The notes: generated from the sequence alone by a model not told the origin. DNA of 8,104 nucleotides from JARRLC01 sp050290865 (GCA_050290865.1 JBNKIW010000084.1:1-8104), one strand, 5' to 3'. Positions 1 through 6,530 are shown, counted from the first letter of the stretch. Numbers and translations: made by a program.

Positions 1-56
1 TTTTCACGAATCAAAGATCACCCGAGCGATTCAGAATATGGTCGATCTGTCAGCTG
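1..56. other. AT-richer edge sequence abutting the truncated SNF2 gene; possible mobile-element or rearrangement junction
   Basis: This stretch has roughly 40% GC, clearly lower than the neighbouring gene. It sits exactly where the SNF2 reading frame loses family similarity. It contains GAATC (8-12) facing GATTC (28-32) and a small ATTC-A-GAAT palindrome (29-37). The minus-strand frame of the helicase meets stop codons here, at 57-59 and again a few codons later. This fits the tip of an insertion sequence or another recombination boundary, but only the edge is visible and no transposase or matching terminal repeat can be shown. Confidence 0.3.
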
Positions 57-3000
57 TTATTTCGTGCGATTGCCCTGCGCCGGGTGGCAGCACAGGCAAC
101 GCAGCTTGCCGATTTCGGCCAGGATATGAATCTTGCGCTGACCGGGCGGACCGTCGAGCGCGGCGATGTTCTCCATCGCCTTGCGTCGCGTCGCCTCGTA
201 GAAGGCGCGCTCATCCTCCGGCAGTTGCACGGAAACCGTCAGCTCGGTGCGCGGCGGCAGTTCATCCAGGACGGCACTCTTGGTGCGCCGCAGGATGAAC
301 GGACGGATCAGCGTGCGCAGCGCGTCGCGGGCAGAGGGCTTGCGCTCTCGCTCGATCGGACCGGCGAAACGCCGCTGAAAGCTCTCCCGCGCCCCCAGCA
401 GGCCGGGATTGATGGTGTTGAACAGGCTCCACAGCTCGTCGAGATAGTTCTCGACGGGTGTGCCGCTGAGGGCGACCCGGAATTTTGCGTCGAGCTTCTG
501 GCTGGCTTTGGCGCGCTTGGTCTCGGCGTTCTTCAGGTTCTGCGCCTCGTCGAGCACGACCATGTTCCAGGCGCGGCCTGTGAGCGCCTCGTGTTCCTGG
601 TGCAGGAGGCCGTAAGAGGTGATCAGCACGTCACCCGGCCCCATGGCGCCGATCAGCTCCGCGCGGTCGGAGGCCGCGGCCAGACGGTGCGCGGTCAGCG
701 TCGGAGCGAAACGTGCCAGTTCGTCTTCCCAATTGTGGCAGACCGAGGTCGGCGCGACGACGAGGCACGCGCCCTCCGCCTGCTGCTCCAGCATCACGGC
801 GATGGTCTGCACCGTCTTGCCCAGCCCCATGTCGTCGGCGAGACAGGCGCCCATCTGCAGATTGGCAAGCCGGGACATCCAGGCGAAGCCCTCCACCTGG
901 TAGTGGCGCAATTCGGCCTGCAGCGTAGCGGGAATCTTCGGCGTGTGCGACCCGGCGGCACGAATGCGCGCCGACAACTCGCGCCAATGCTTGTCGGCCT
1001 GGACCTTGCCCGCGCTTTCGACGAGATCGTCAACGGCCATGGAGGCACGGCCGTGCAGGCGGCGGCCTTTGCCGCCCGCGCTTTCTTCGGACACGCCCTC
1101 CAGGCGGCGGAGCTGACGCTGTAAATCCTCGGTCAGCGCCACGAACCGCCCGCCGTCGAGCGGCACGAAGCGCCCGCGCGCCGTGTCCAGCCGCGCCAGA
1201 ACCTCCTGCATATCGACGACCAGGCCCTCATCCACCTGGATCTTGCCCGACACCTCGAACCAGTCGCGCTTCTGCATGAGCTTGATGGACAGCTTCTGCG
1301 CGCTGACGGTGCGGCTCACCTTCAGCGCTTCGCCCTCCGGCCATTCGAAGGTCACGGGGCCGGCGTAAGCCTGTACCTGCTCCAGGAATTCGAGGACGTC
1401 TTCAAGGACTTCGATCTCGCATTCGCCGTCGCATACGCCCCAGGCCCGCAAGGCCGGGCAAGCTTCCGTCAGCGTGTTTTGCGCCTTTTTCTCGGCGTCG
1501 AGGTCGCGATTGACGCGCTGGCGCTGGCCGTCTGCGTTCACCAGTACCGATGCACCACCTTGTCCCGCGAGATAGAACGGCCCGCCGCCGCCGAAGGGGC
1601 GCACGCCAATTCTGATTTTCAGCCCCTCACCGCGCCGCTGCAATTGCATGACTGGCGTAGCGTCGCCGGGCGTGGCAGGAACATCGATATCCTCCAGTTC
1701 GGAGCGGATGGGCACGGCGGGATTGGCCTCGCCGAGCAGCGCGGCGACGCGGTCGCGGCTGTCGCGCGGCACCGTCAGCCCATGTTCGCCGAGTGTCGCC
1801 TGCAAGTCGAGAAGCTTCGTGGTCAGCTCGACAACCCGCCAGCGCGTGGGCGTCTCCATTTCCAGGAACACCTTGGGCTGATCGGCCCGGTGCGACAGGC
1901 TGAAATTGTAGCCGCCCTTCGTTTCCTTCACCACCAGTTCCACCGGATAGTTGATCAGTTCGACAGGCTCGCGGCTGTCGGCGTCGAAGACGTGGGGGTG
2001 TCCGGCAAGGGTGGGCAGCGTGGTGCTTTCGCTGAAAGTGTAGTGCGCGTCGTTGTACCAGCTCTGTTCCCTGCGCACGCATCGGCACATGCGCTGGTCA
2101 TGCTCGGTGAGGTAATCGAGCCGCGCGTCGCGCTCGTGCAGCCGTTTCAGAGCGACCGGGCGCCCGGCGGTCCAGCCGCTGCCCTTCGGCGACTGCTCGA
2201 CGACGGACACATCGCCCTCCATGAAGTCGACGAGCCAGGCGAGGCGCTTGGTTCGTGCCTTGGCTTTGGACGCGGAGCGCTTCGGTTCCTCAGGCTTGAG
2301 AAACGTGGTCAACGTATCGAAAGCGCGCTCCCAGGGCTGCTTGAAGGCGATAATCTCGGTGAATGCGATGAGGTTTTCCGGTCCGAGCGCCGCGGCGCGC
2401 TCGCGCCAGGACGTCCCGTCCCTCACGGCCTTGCTGAGAATCTCGGCGCGAATGCGCGCGAGGAGGGGCATGTGGGGAGCGAGCCGCTCGTAAATAGCTT
2501 CGTCATAGCGGGTTTGTTGGCGCACCAAGGCGACGTCGGTGAACAGCGCCGCCAAGCACACAATGGCATTAACCGTTGGGTTCCGCGCATTGTATTGCAG
2601 CAACTGCTTGACCACCTGCCGGGCCTGCTCCTGCCGCCCCTCAAGAACGTCCAGGAGAGCATGGATGGCAATATGTGCCCGGAAGAACGGGTCATCCTCC
2701 ATCGTTGCCGCCTCGATGAGGAGCTGTAATTCGCTGTGCAGGGCCGGATCGCCCGCGCGCAGCAGGGCGAGCATGTGGAACAACCCGGCTTCCGCCTCAA
2801 GCGCGACCCTGCGCTTGCCCCGGGCTTTGCGCTTGAGTTTCTGGGCATTGCGAAACCCTGCCAGGGCTGCCGCGTTATCCCCGGTCAGAAACGCGATTGA
2901 CGCTTCGTGCGCAGCGCCGAGATACGCCTCGCTTTCCGGCAGCGCCGCAATGCGCCGGCGGGCGGATTCGAAATTCGCCGACAGAATATCGAGGCGCAGG

Positions 3001-3800
3001 AGCATCTTGTTGAAACGCACTCCGGCCTCGCCCGGCGTCGCACTTGCATAGTGCTGGATGATTGCGCCGGATTCAGCAGTCTGCAGGCCATTCTCGATGT
3101 ACAGACGGACCGCGTGCTCAGCGAACATCTCACGAGCAGCGGGATGCAACTGCTCCAGCCACGTCTGGCTAAGCGGAAAACGGGCCAGGAACCCGGTGAA
3201 TACTTTGCGCCCTTCCGGCCCTGAGACAGCCGCGCCAACCACCTTGTGAAGCCGCCTGAATTCGGCTTCGTCATTGGCGTAGATGGCAAGCCGGAAATGG
3301 CGGAAGAGGTTGATGTCCTGGCTGATGAGGGGGATATAGCCGTACGCAAGACGCCCCGGTTCCAGCCTTTCGCGCTCGCTCTTCGGGAGAACGGTCTTCG
3401 CGGCTTCGATCAGCGCCGCCGCCCCCTCGCACCGCGCTGCCTCCACCGCCACGGCATGCATGATCTCCGGAATACAATGAAAGTCGTCATTAAGGAGCCC
3501 TCTGCGCTGAAGGGCCTGCAGTTGCTCGTTGAAGGAAGCCGAAGTGTATGCTTTCCCGTCCGGCGTCCGCAAGGCGGCGGCGCGGGCCGCCTGCTGGAGT
3601 GCCGTCTTGTTGATCGCCGGGTCGATCAGCGCCTTTAGCCGCATGAGCATCTTCTGCGCGTGCGGCAGAGCTTGGTAAAGCTGCCAGAAATACTCACCAG
3701 AGGGATGCGGAGTTTTAGCGGTACGTTTGCCTGAAACTGGCGAAGGGGCCGCAGTCCCCTCCAGAAGCGGCAATGCCCTTTGCGCGAAGCCGTGTATCAT
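57..3800 (-). CDS. SNF2-family DEAD/DEAH-box ATPase/helicase, C-terminally truncated
   Basis: This is a 1247-residue protein of the SNF2 superfamily, whose members use ATP hydrolysis to translocate on DNA and remodel protein-DNA complexes. The first 900 or so residues are an Ala/Leu-rich helical region followed by mixed segments. Around residues 845-893 is a strand-rich block (DWFEVSGKIQV, then RFVPLDGGRFVALTE) typical of regions preceding the ATPase in bacterial SNF2 proteins. The ATPase lobe starts near residue 963 (LRHYQVEGFAWM). It has Walker A DDMGLGKT at 989-996, Walker B DEAQ at 1084-1087, motif III SGTPVEN at 1112-1118, and LIRPFILRRTK near 1163. The protein then ends about ten residues after the conserved KLRxLCCHPA block. 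The second RecA-like lobe (Helicase_C, motifs IV-VI), which couples ATP hydrolysis to movement, is absent. The start at 3800 has only a weak GGGAAA ribosome-binding site. The truncation probably leaves a non-functional enzyme. Confidence 0.9.
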   Translation of the reverse strand: MIHGFAQRALPLLEGTAAPSPVSGKRTAKTPHPSGEYFWQLYQALPHAQKMLMRLKALIDPAINKTALQQAARAAALRTPDGKAYTSASFNEQLQALQRRGLLNDDFHCIPEIMHAVAVEAARCEGAAALIEAAKTVLPKSERERLEPGRLAYGYIPLISQDINLFRHFRLAIYANDEAEFRRLHKVVGAAVSGPEGRKVFTGFLARFPLSQTWLEQLHPAAREMFAEHAVRLYIENGLQTAESGAIIQHYASATPGEAGVRFNKMLLRLDILSANFESARRRIAALPESEAYLGAAHEASIAFLTGDNAAALAGFRNAQKLKRKARGKRRVALEAEAGLFHMLALLRAGDPALHSELQLLIEAATMEDDPFFRAHIAIHALLDVLEGRQEQARQVVKQLLQYNARNPTVNAIVCLAALFTDVALVRQQTRYDEAIYERLAPHMPLLARIRAEILSKAVRDGTSWRERAAALGPENLIAFTEIIAFKQPWERAFDTLTTFLKPEEPKRSASKAKARTKRLAWLVDFMEGDVSVVEQSPKGSGWTAGRPVALKRLHERDARLDYLTEHDQRMCRCVRREQSWYNDAHYTFSESTTLPTLAGHPHVFDADSREPVELINYPVELVVKETKGGYNFSLSHRADQPKVFLEMETPTRWRVVELTTKLLDLQATLGEHGLTVPRDSRDRVAALLGEANPAVPIRSELEDIDVPATPGDATPVMQLQRRGEGLKIRIGVRPFGGGGPFYLAGQGGASVLVNADGQRQRVNRDLDAEKKAQNTLTEACPALRAWGVCDGECEIEVLEDVLEFLEQVQAYAGPVTFEWPEGEALKVSRTVSAQKLSIKLMQKRDWFEVSGKIQVDEGLVVDMQEVLARLDTARGRFVPLDGGRFVALTEDLQRQLRRLEGVSEESAGGKGRRLHGRASMAVDDLVESAGKVQADKHWRELSARIRAAGSHTPKIPATLQAELRHYQVEGFAWMSRLANLQMGACLADDMGLGKTVQTIAVMLEQQAEGACLVVAPTSVCHNWEDELARFAPTLTAHRLAAASDRAELIGAMGPGDVLITSYGLLHQEHEALTGRAWNMVVLDEAQNLKNAETKRAKASQKLDAKFRVALSGTPVENYLDELWSLFNTINPGLLGARESFQRRFAGPIERERKPSARDALRTLIRPFILRRTKSAVLDELPPRTELTVSVQLPEDERAFYEATRRKAMENIAALDGPPGQRKIHILAEIGKLRCLCCHPAQGNRTK

Positions 3801-3880
3801 TGGTTTCCCGAATCGCTCTTGAAACAGCCTGATGCCAGGGTGATCGCGATGTGGGGGCCATACAAGGGCGGCAGACTATC

Positions 3881-3889
3881 TTATCCACA
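3881..3889 (+). other. Single consensus DnaA-box nonamer
   Basis: The sequence TTATCCACA exactly matches the strict E. coli R1-type DnaA box. It lies about 80 bases upstream of the SNF2 start. It is isolated: the only other similar site is a two-mismatch copy (TTATCCAGT) near 4230. There is no dnaA/dnaN/repA context and no AT-rich unwinding element, so it does not indicate an origin. It could be a DnaA regulatory site or chance. Confidence 0.2.
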
Positions 3890-4258
3890 CGTCGGAACGA
3901 ATGACACCAGAACAACAATCCCAAGATCCGCGATGAAGAAAGAAGAAGGTTGAAAAGAGCCGCAGGGTGAAGAACGTGGCGGTACTTCGGCCCGGTGACG
4001 CAGTTGAGCTTTTTGAAAAAAGCAGATCGCCCTTCCCAGAGGCATTTGCTCCAAAAGCGGCGCTTCGCCGTCCAACCAAACCTCATCTGCTATTCCATCA
4101 ATACCGGATAAAGTAATCCGTAGGCGGCGGCACCTACATGCGGATGAGGGCGTGGCAGAACACGCGCAGCCTGTCGAAACGCTGACGGCGGCAGTCAGGC
4201 GCCTGATAGCGCCGGTGTGCTAATGCCTTATCCAGTGGGACGCAGATCCCGTAAAACT

Positions 4259-4263
4259 GGAGG
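4259..4263 (+). promoter_or_regulatory. Strong Shine-Dalgarno sequence before a small ORF
   Basis: GGAGG is followed by five bases (AAACC) and then ATG at 4269. This is near-ideal spacing and is the main reason to take the 65-residue ORF seriously. Confidence 0.45.
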
Positions 4264-4268
4264 AAACC

Positions 4269-4466
4269 ATGTTGCAGAGATTAACGAACGTTCACGGTAG
4301 CGGCTCGGACCTGCGTCTTGGCGCGACGTCACCGGCGGCGTTCCGCAGCGCGTCGGCCGGACGGCCCGCTGCAATGCCCGATAGGCCATTCAGGGACGAT
4401 TTCAACCGGACAGATATCGTCTTTACGGCTGCGAGCATCGTGTGGTGCTTGGTCGGTCTTGCTTGA
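4269..4466 (+). CDS. Hypothetical small protein with hydrophobic C-terminus (65 aa)
   Basis: I do not recognise this protein. It has an ATG start with an excellent Shine-Dalgarno (GGAGG, five-base spacing), better than most genes in the window. The first two thirds are rich in Arg, Ala, Ser and Gly. The last 16 or so residues (IVFTAASIVWCLVGLA) are hydrophobic and could act as a C-terminal membrane anchor, preceded by a charged segment (RDDFNRTD). It lies alone in the gap between the SNF2 gene and the cysteine-protein gene, on the same strand as the latter but 139 bases away and probably transcribed separately. It could be a genuine small membrane-associated protein or a decayed gene remnant. 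The composition of the first 45 residues is typical of spurious GC-rich ORFs, so confidence rests on the ribosome-binding site and the tail. Confidence 0.35.
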   Translation: MLQRLTNVHGSGSDLRLGATSPAAFRSASAGRPAAMPDRPFRDDFNRTDIVFTAASIVWCLVGLA

Positions 4467-4568
4467 TGGGGCAGATGTTATCATCAGCGCCTTCGAGATC
4501 GCCCGGCGACCGTGATTTTCGGCAAGCCAGGACAGCTTGCGGCGAGGCAAGACGTTTCAGCTTGGCTG

Positions 4569-4577
4569 TGCCATAAT
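4569..4577 (+). promoter_or_regulatory. Candidate extended -10 promoter for the cysteine-protein gene
   Basis: TGC followed by CATAAT gives an extended -10 element (TGn plus a hexamer matching TATAAT at five of six positions). It is 28 bases before the ATG at 4606, which would give a 5' leader of about 20 bases containing the Shine-Dalgarno. No good -35 is visible, which is tolerated with an extended -10. If correct, it excludes the longer in-frame start at 4537. Confidence 0.4.
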
Positions 4578-4605
4578 CGTGCCGGGTTTACTTGGAGGAA
4601 CGGTT

Positions 4606-5094
4606 ATGGGCGATGAAAGCGCTTCCAGTGCGGAACGCGCCGGGCTTGAGGCCGCTACCCTGTTCGACAAGGATGGCCTTTTTTGCGCGGAAAGCGTGCT
4701 GGCGGTGCTCGCGAACCGCCAGGGTGTGCCTCCAGAGATTGTTACCGCCATGGCCACCGGGTTCTGCGGTGGTGTCAGCCGCACCGGCGGAATGTGCGGA
4801 GCTGTCAGCGGCGCAATAATGGCGCTTGGGCTGGCATATGGACGTTCATCGCCCGACAAGCCAGTGGCCACAGCATATTCGGCGACACAGCGTTTGATGA
4901 AAGCGTTCGCGGATGAATTCCAGTCGGTGAATTGTGCCGATCTGCTCGGCTGCCACCTTGGCACTCCTGAAGGGCGGCAGACCTTCAATGAACAGAAACT
5001 GGCCACGCGCTGCCTGACCTATACGCGGCGCGCAACCGAGATTGCGGCGGAGTTGATCGAGAGCCTCCTGGATGAAACACCGGAGGGCGAATAG
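4606..5094 (+). CDS. C_GCAxxG_C_C-family protein (putative redox-active cysteine protein)
   Basis: This 162-residue soluble protein matches the C_GCAxxG_C_C family, named for its spaced cysteines and thought to be redox-active or metal-binding. The exact function of the family is unknown. Visible landmarks are Cys27 in LFCAESVL; GFCGG at 52-56 (Cys54); the core GGMCGAVSGAIMALG with Cys64 in a CGAxxG arrangement; Cys110 and Cys116 in NCADLLGC; and Cys136 near the C-terminus (TRCLTYTRRA). The spacing, with a C-terminal helix after the last cysteine, fits a full-length member. The ATG at 4606 is preferred over the in-frame start at 4537. It has GGAGG at 4594-4598 with good spacing, family similarity begins just after it, and a candidate promoter lies between the two starts. 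The gene appears monocistronic and is convergent with the phosphodiesterase gene. The substrate or electron partner cannot be inferred from context. Confidence 0.85.
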   Translation: MGDESASSAERAGLEAATLFDKDGLFCAESVLAVLANRQGVPPEIVTAMATGFCGGVSRTGGMCGAVSGAIMALGLAYGRSSPDKPVATAYSATQRLMKAFADEFQSVNCADLLGCHLGTPEGRQTFNEQKLATRCLTYTRRATEIAAELIESLLDETPEGE

Positions 5095-5159
5095 GCCGTG
5101 TGTGCTGTGCCTGTTGCGGTGCCGACTGTGCGCGCTCTCCCGACCGCTGTTGCGAAACC

Positions 5160-6146
5160 TTACTGTGCCGCCCGCGCCTTGAGCCAGCCGCCAACGCGTT
5201 CCATGCGATTGGTCCAGACATACCCGTCAAAGCCCGGCGGGATGGATGCCAGCAGTTCGGGCGTATCGATCCCGGTGGTGCCCGGATCGCCCATTGTGTA
5301 AGGTCCCAGCAGAATGACTTCGGTTCCGTCCGCCTTCATGCGCGCGAGGAACCGGTTCGGCCATCCCCACAGATATCCGGCCATGTTGATCGGGACGGGG
5401 ATGAGCGCGTTGCGGCAGGGTTCAGGAACATAGCCGGACCACCCCAGCGCAACGTATTCCTTGAGGCACGCCTTCACCGACGTCTTGCTGTAGCCCTTCA
5501 ACCCCTTGATGCGTGCCTGCGCACGCGCCGTCGGCTCGCTGCCGCCATAGACGCCGAAGATCGACGCGCGCCATTCCGGATGCGCCGCCAGCATGTCGCC
5601 TTCGCGCGCCTCGCGGCTCTTGAAATTGATCAGAAACCGCTTGCCCGGAAACGCCGCGATGACGTCGGCGAGCGAGGGGATGAGGCCAACGCCCTGGCCC
5701 CGGAACGGAAAGGTCTTGCCGCCGTCGGCGGTGTAGCCATGGCCGGCGTCAAGTGTTTGCAGGTCAGCGAGCGAATGTTCGCGGGTTACGCCACGGCCAT
5801 TCGTCCGGCAATCCAGCGTCCAGTCGTGGATCACGGCGAAATGGCCGTCGGTCGTTGGATGAACATCGAGTTCGACCACGGTGGCTCCCGCCGCGAACGC
5901 CGCCGACATGGACGGAATGGTATTTTCAAGAAAACTATGAGTGGGCGGCTCGATCCGGGTGGCCGTGCACGTCTCCTTGGTCAGACCAGTCCGATCGAAG
6001 TTCTGATATACGCCGCGATGAGCGATGAAGCGGAGACGCGGGGTGGCGGGTACGCTCGCGAGCCACGATGCGTTCCAGAAATACAGCACGGTGGCTGTCA
6101 GCAGCAAGAACAAGAGCACACGTTTGCGTCTGGAAGTCTGTGGCAT
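5160..6146 (-). CDS. Glycerophosphodiester phosphodiesterase family protein, membrane-anchored
   Basis: This 328-residue GDPD-fold protein belongs to a family that hydrolyses glycerophosphodiesters to an alcohol and glycerol 3-phosphate. An N-terminal basic stretch (SRRKR, 5-9) and hydrophobic helix (about 10-24) form a signal anchor, placing the enzyme in the periplasm. Catalytic landmarks are AHRG (His43, Arg44), LENT (Glu74, Asn75), ELDVH (Glu92, Asp94) and IHDWTLDCRTNG (His107, Asp108). The later metal-binding position, usually Glu in an E-x-K motif, appears as Asn174 in LINFKSR, so metal coordination or substrate may differ from classical GlpQ/UgpQ. Longer in-frame starts exist at 6194 and 6182. 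I choose 6146 because it follows a purine-rich GGGAAAGGGAAAA leader and because the best promoter has its -10 at 6181-6186, downstream of or overlapping the longer starts. It is divergent from the HigB-like gene and shares its regulatory region. Confidence 0.85.
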   Translation of the reverse strand: MPQTSRRKRVLLFLLLTATVLYFWNASWLASVPATPRLRFIAHRGVYQNFDRTGLTKETCTATRIEPPTHSFLENTIPSMSAAFAAGATVVELDVHPTTDGHFAVIHDWTLDCRTNGRGVTREHSLADLQTLDAGHGYTADGGKTFPFRGQGVGLIPSLADVIAAFPGKRFLINFKSREAREGDMLAAHPEWRASIFGVYGGSEPTARAQARIKGLKGYSKTSVKACLKEYVALGWSGYVPEPCRNALIPVPINMAGYLWGWPNRFLARMKADGTEVILLGPYTMGDPGTTGIDTPELLASIPPGFDGYVWTNRMERVGGWLKARAAQ

Positions 6147-6180
6147 CGCTTTTCCCTTTCCCGACTGACGGCGATGTGGC

Positions 6181-6210
6181 ATTGTCGCTCCCAAATAAGG
6201 GAACAGTCAA
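6181..6210 (-). promoter_or_regulatory. Candidate sigma-70 promoter for the phosphodiesterase gene
   Basis: On the minus strand, TTGACT (complement of 6205-6210, five of six to consensus) is followed after 18 bases by GACAAT (complement of 6181-6186, four of six). The expected transcript start is near 6174, giving a leader of about 28 bases before the ATG at 6146. The palindrome at 6189-6202 lies inside the spacer, where a bound repressor would block RNA polymerase. Confidence 0.45.
6189..6202. promoter_or_regulatory. Candidate HigA-type operator, site 1 (TCCC-N6-GGGA)
   Basis: TCCC AAATAA GGGA is a perfect four-base inverted repeat with an AT-rich six-base centre. It lies between the -35 and -10 of the leftward promoter. 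The same half-site and spacing recur at 6216-6231, with the centres 28 bases apart. HigA antitoxins typically bind such palindromes in front of their own operon. Assignment to the HigA-like domain here is inference from position. Confidence 0.45.
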
Positions 6211-6220
6211 CTCTGTTCCC
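6199..6220. repeat. Inverted repeat GGGAACAG-N6-CTGTTCCC
   Basis: This is a perfect eight-base inverted repeat with a six-base loop (TCAACT). It is built from the facing inner halves of the two candidate operators, so the whole 6189-6231 block is nested-symmetric. It could let a dimer pair bind cooperatively, or could form a hairpin in a rightward transcript. A regulatory role is more likely than termination because no T-run follows. Confidence 0.5.
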
Positions 6221-6231
6221 GAGAATGGGAA
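6216..6231. promoter_or_regulatory. Candidate HigA-type operator, site 2 (TTCCC-N6-GGGAA)
   Basis: TTCCC GAGAAT GGGAA is a perfect five-base inverted repeat with a six-base centre, matching site 1 in half-site and spacing. It ends 19 bases before the HigB-like ATG, next to its ribosome-binding site. It is well placed for autorepression of the rightward operon. I could not find a convincing rightward -35/-10 pair; GAGAAT at 6221-6226 is at best a weak -10. Confidence 0.45.
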
Positions 6232-6249
6232 TCAAGGTGGCCACGCGGA

Positions 6250-6528
6250 ATGCGGCTCATTGGCGCTTCGTTATTGACGGACTACGGCGAGCGGCATCCG
6301 GAAGCCATGGCGGCGCTGCGGAGCTTGCATGCGCTGGTCCGTGAAGCACGCTGGACCGAGCCGACCGATGTCGAAAACGAATTTCGTGCGGCGACCTGCG
6401 TTTCAAGGCCAGGAACCGTGGTGCTGACTGTCGCCGAGACGCAGCTCCGTGTGGTCCTGGATGTGAACTACGCGCTCGGCTTTGTCCGGGTCGTGTCCGT
6501 GTCGGAATTGGATGACAGCGGGAGATGA
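6250..6528 (+). CDS. HigB-family type II toxin homologue, divergent at the C-terminus
   Basis: This 92-residue protein resembles the HigB_toxin family, whose members are ribosome-associated mRNA endonucleases. It has the family's N-terminal pattern (MRLIGASLLTDYGERHPEA, an L..L...VREARW stretch with Trp35, EPTDVENEFRAA with Phe45) and the strand core VVLTVAETQLRVVLDVNY with Arg67 and Tyr74. Canonical members read G-N-x-x-R here and end with a conserved TH.EYD block. Here the Asn-Gly turn is AETQ and the C-terminus is VSVSELDDSGR, without the His or Tyr. The neighbouring frames do not encode the missing motif, so a simple frameshift does not explain it. Activity may be weakened or repurposed. 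AGGTGG (6235-6240) is a plausible ribosome-binding site. The gene abuts the HigA-fusion gene, in the toxin-first order typical of higBA. Family assignment is fairly sure; toxicity is not. Confidence 0.75.
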   Translation: MRLIGASLLTDYGERHPEAMAALRSLHALVREARWTEPTDVENEFRAATCVSRPGTVVLTVAETQLRVVLDVNYALGFVRVVSVSELDDSGR

Positions 6529-6530
6529 AC

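Larger units (their letters stand above)
3801..4268. other. Intergenic region without a convincing gene
   Basis: I see no protein-coding pattern here on either strand. Short ORFs on both strands lack a good ribosome-binding site and family similarity. Visible small features are a consensus DnaA-box nonamer at 3881-3889, an AT-rich inverted repeat GCTTTTT-GA-AAAAAGC at 4008-4023, and a GGCGC/GCGCC stem with a six-base loop at 4198-4213. None is strong enough to assign a function. The region must hold the promoter of the minus-strand SNF2 gene, but no clear -35/-10 pair was found. Confidence 0.5.

Noticed and set aside
84..1124. Plus-strand ORF of 346 codons
   Set aside because: It lies antisense to the conserved ATPase lobe of the SNF2 gene, has biased composition (Gln, Arg, Leu, Ala rich) and no recognisable domain. 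It is an expected shadow in GC-rich coding DNA.
1479..2729. Plus-strand ORF of 416 codons
   Set aside because: It is antisense to the SNF2 gene, with no family motifs and low-complexity GC-rich composition. The minus frame is the one carrying conserved sequence.
4008..4023. GCTTTTT/AAAAAGC inverted repeat as a terminator
   Set aside because: The two-base gap cannot form a normal hairpin loop, the stem is mostly A-T, and no gene ends nearby on either strand.
3715..4086. Minus-strand ORF of 123 codons overlapping the SNF2 start
   Set aside because: It overlaps the SNF2 N-terminus in another frame, has no ribosome-binding site and resembles no known protein.
3967..4116. GTG-started plus-strand frame of 49 codons
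   Set aside because: It has no Shine-Dalgarno and no recognisable similarity. Its length is within chance expectation.
4537..4605. Longer start for the cysteine-protein gene (ATG at 4537)
   Set aside because: The extra 23 residues precede family similarity, lack a ribosome-binding site and span the candidate promoter. ATG at 4606 follows GGAGG.
6147..6194. Longer starts for the phosphodiesterase gene (6194 and 6182)
   Set aside because: They lie upstream of or within the predicted -10 element and would put 16 or 12 extra polar residues before the signal anchor. ATG at 6146 has a purine-rich leader.
5100..6344. Plus-strand ORF of 414 codons as a full-length protein
   Set aside because: It runs antisense through the whole phosphodiesterase gene, whose catalytic motifs prove the other strand. 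Only its short cysteine-dense start is kept, as a low-interest finding.
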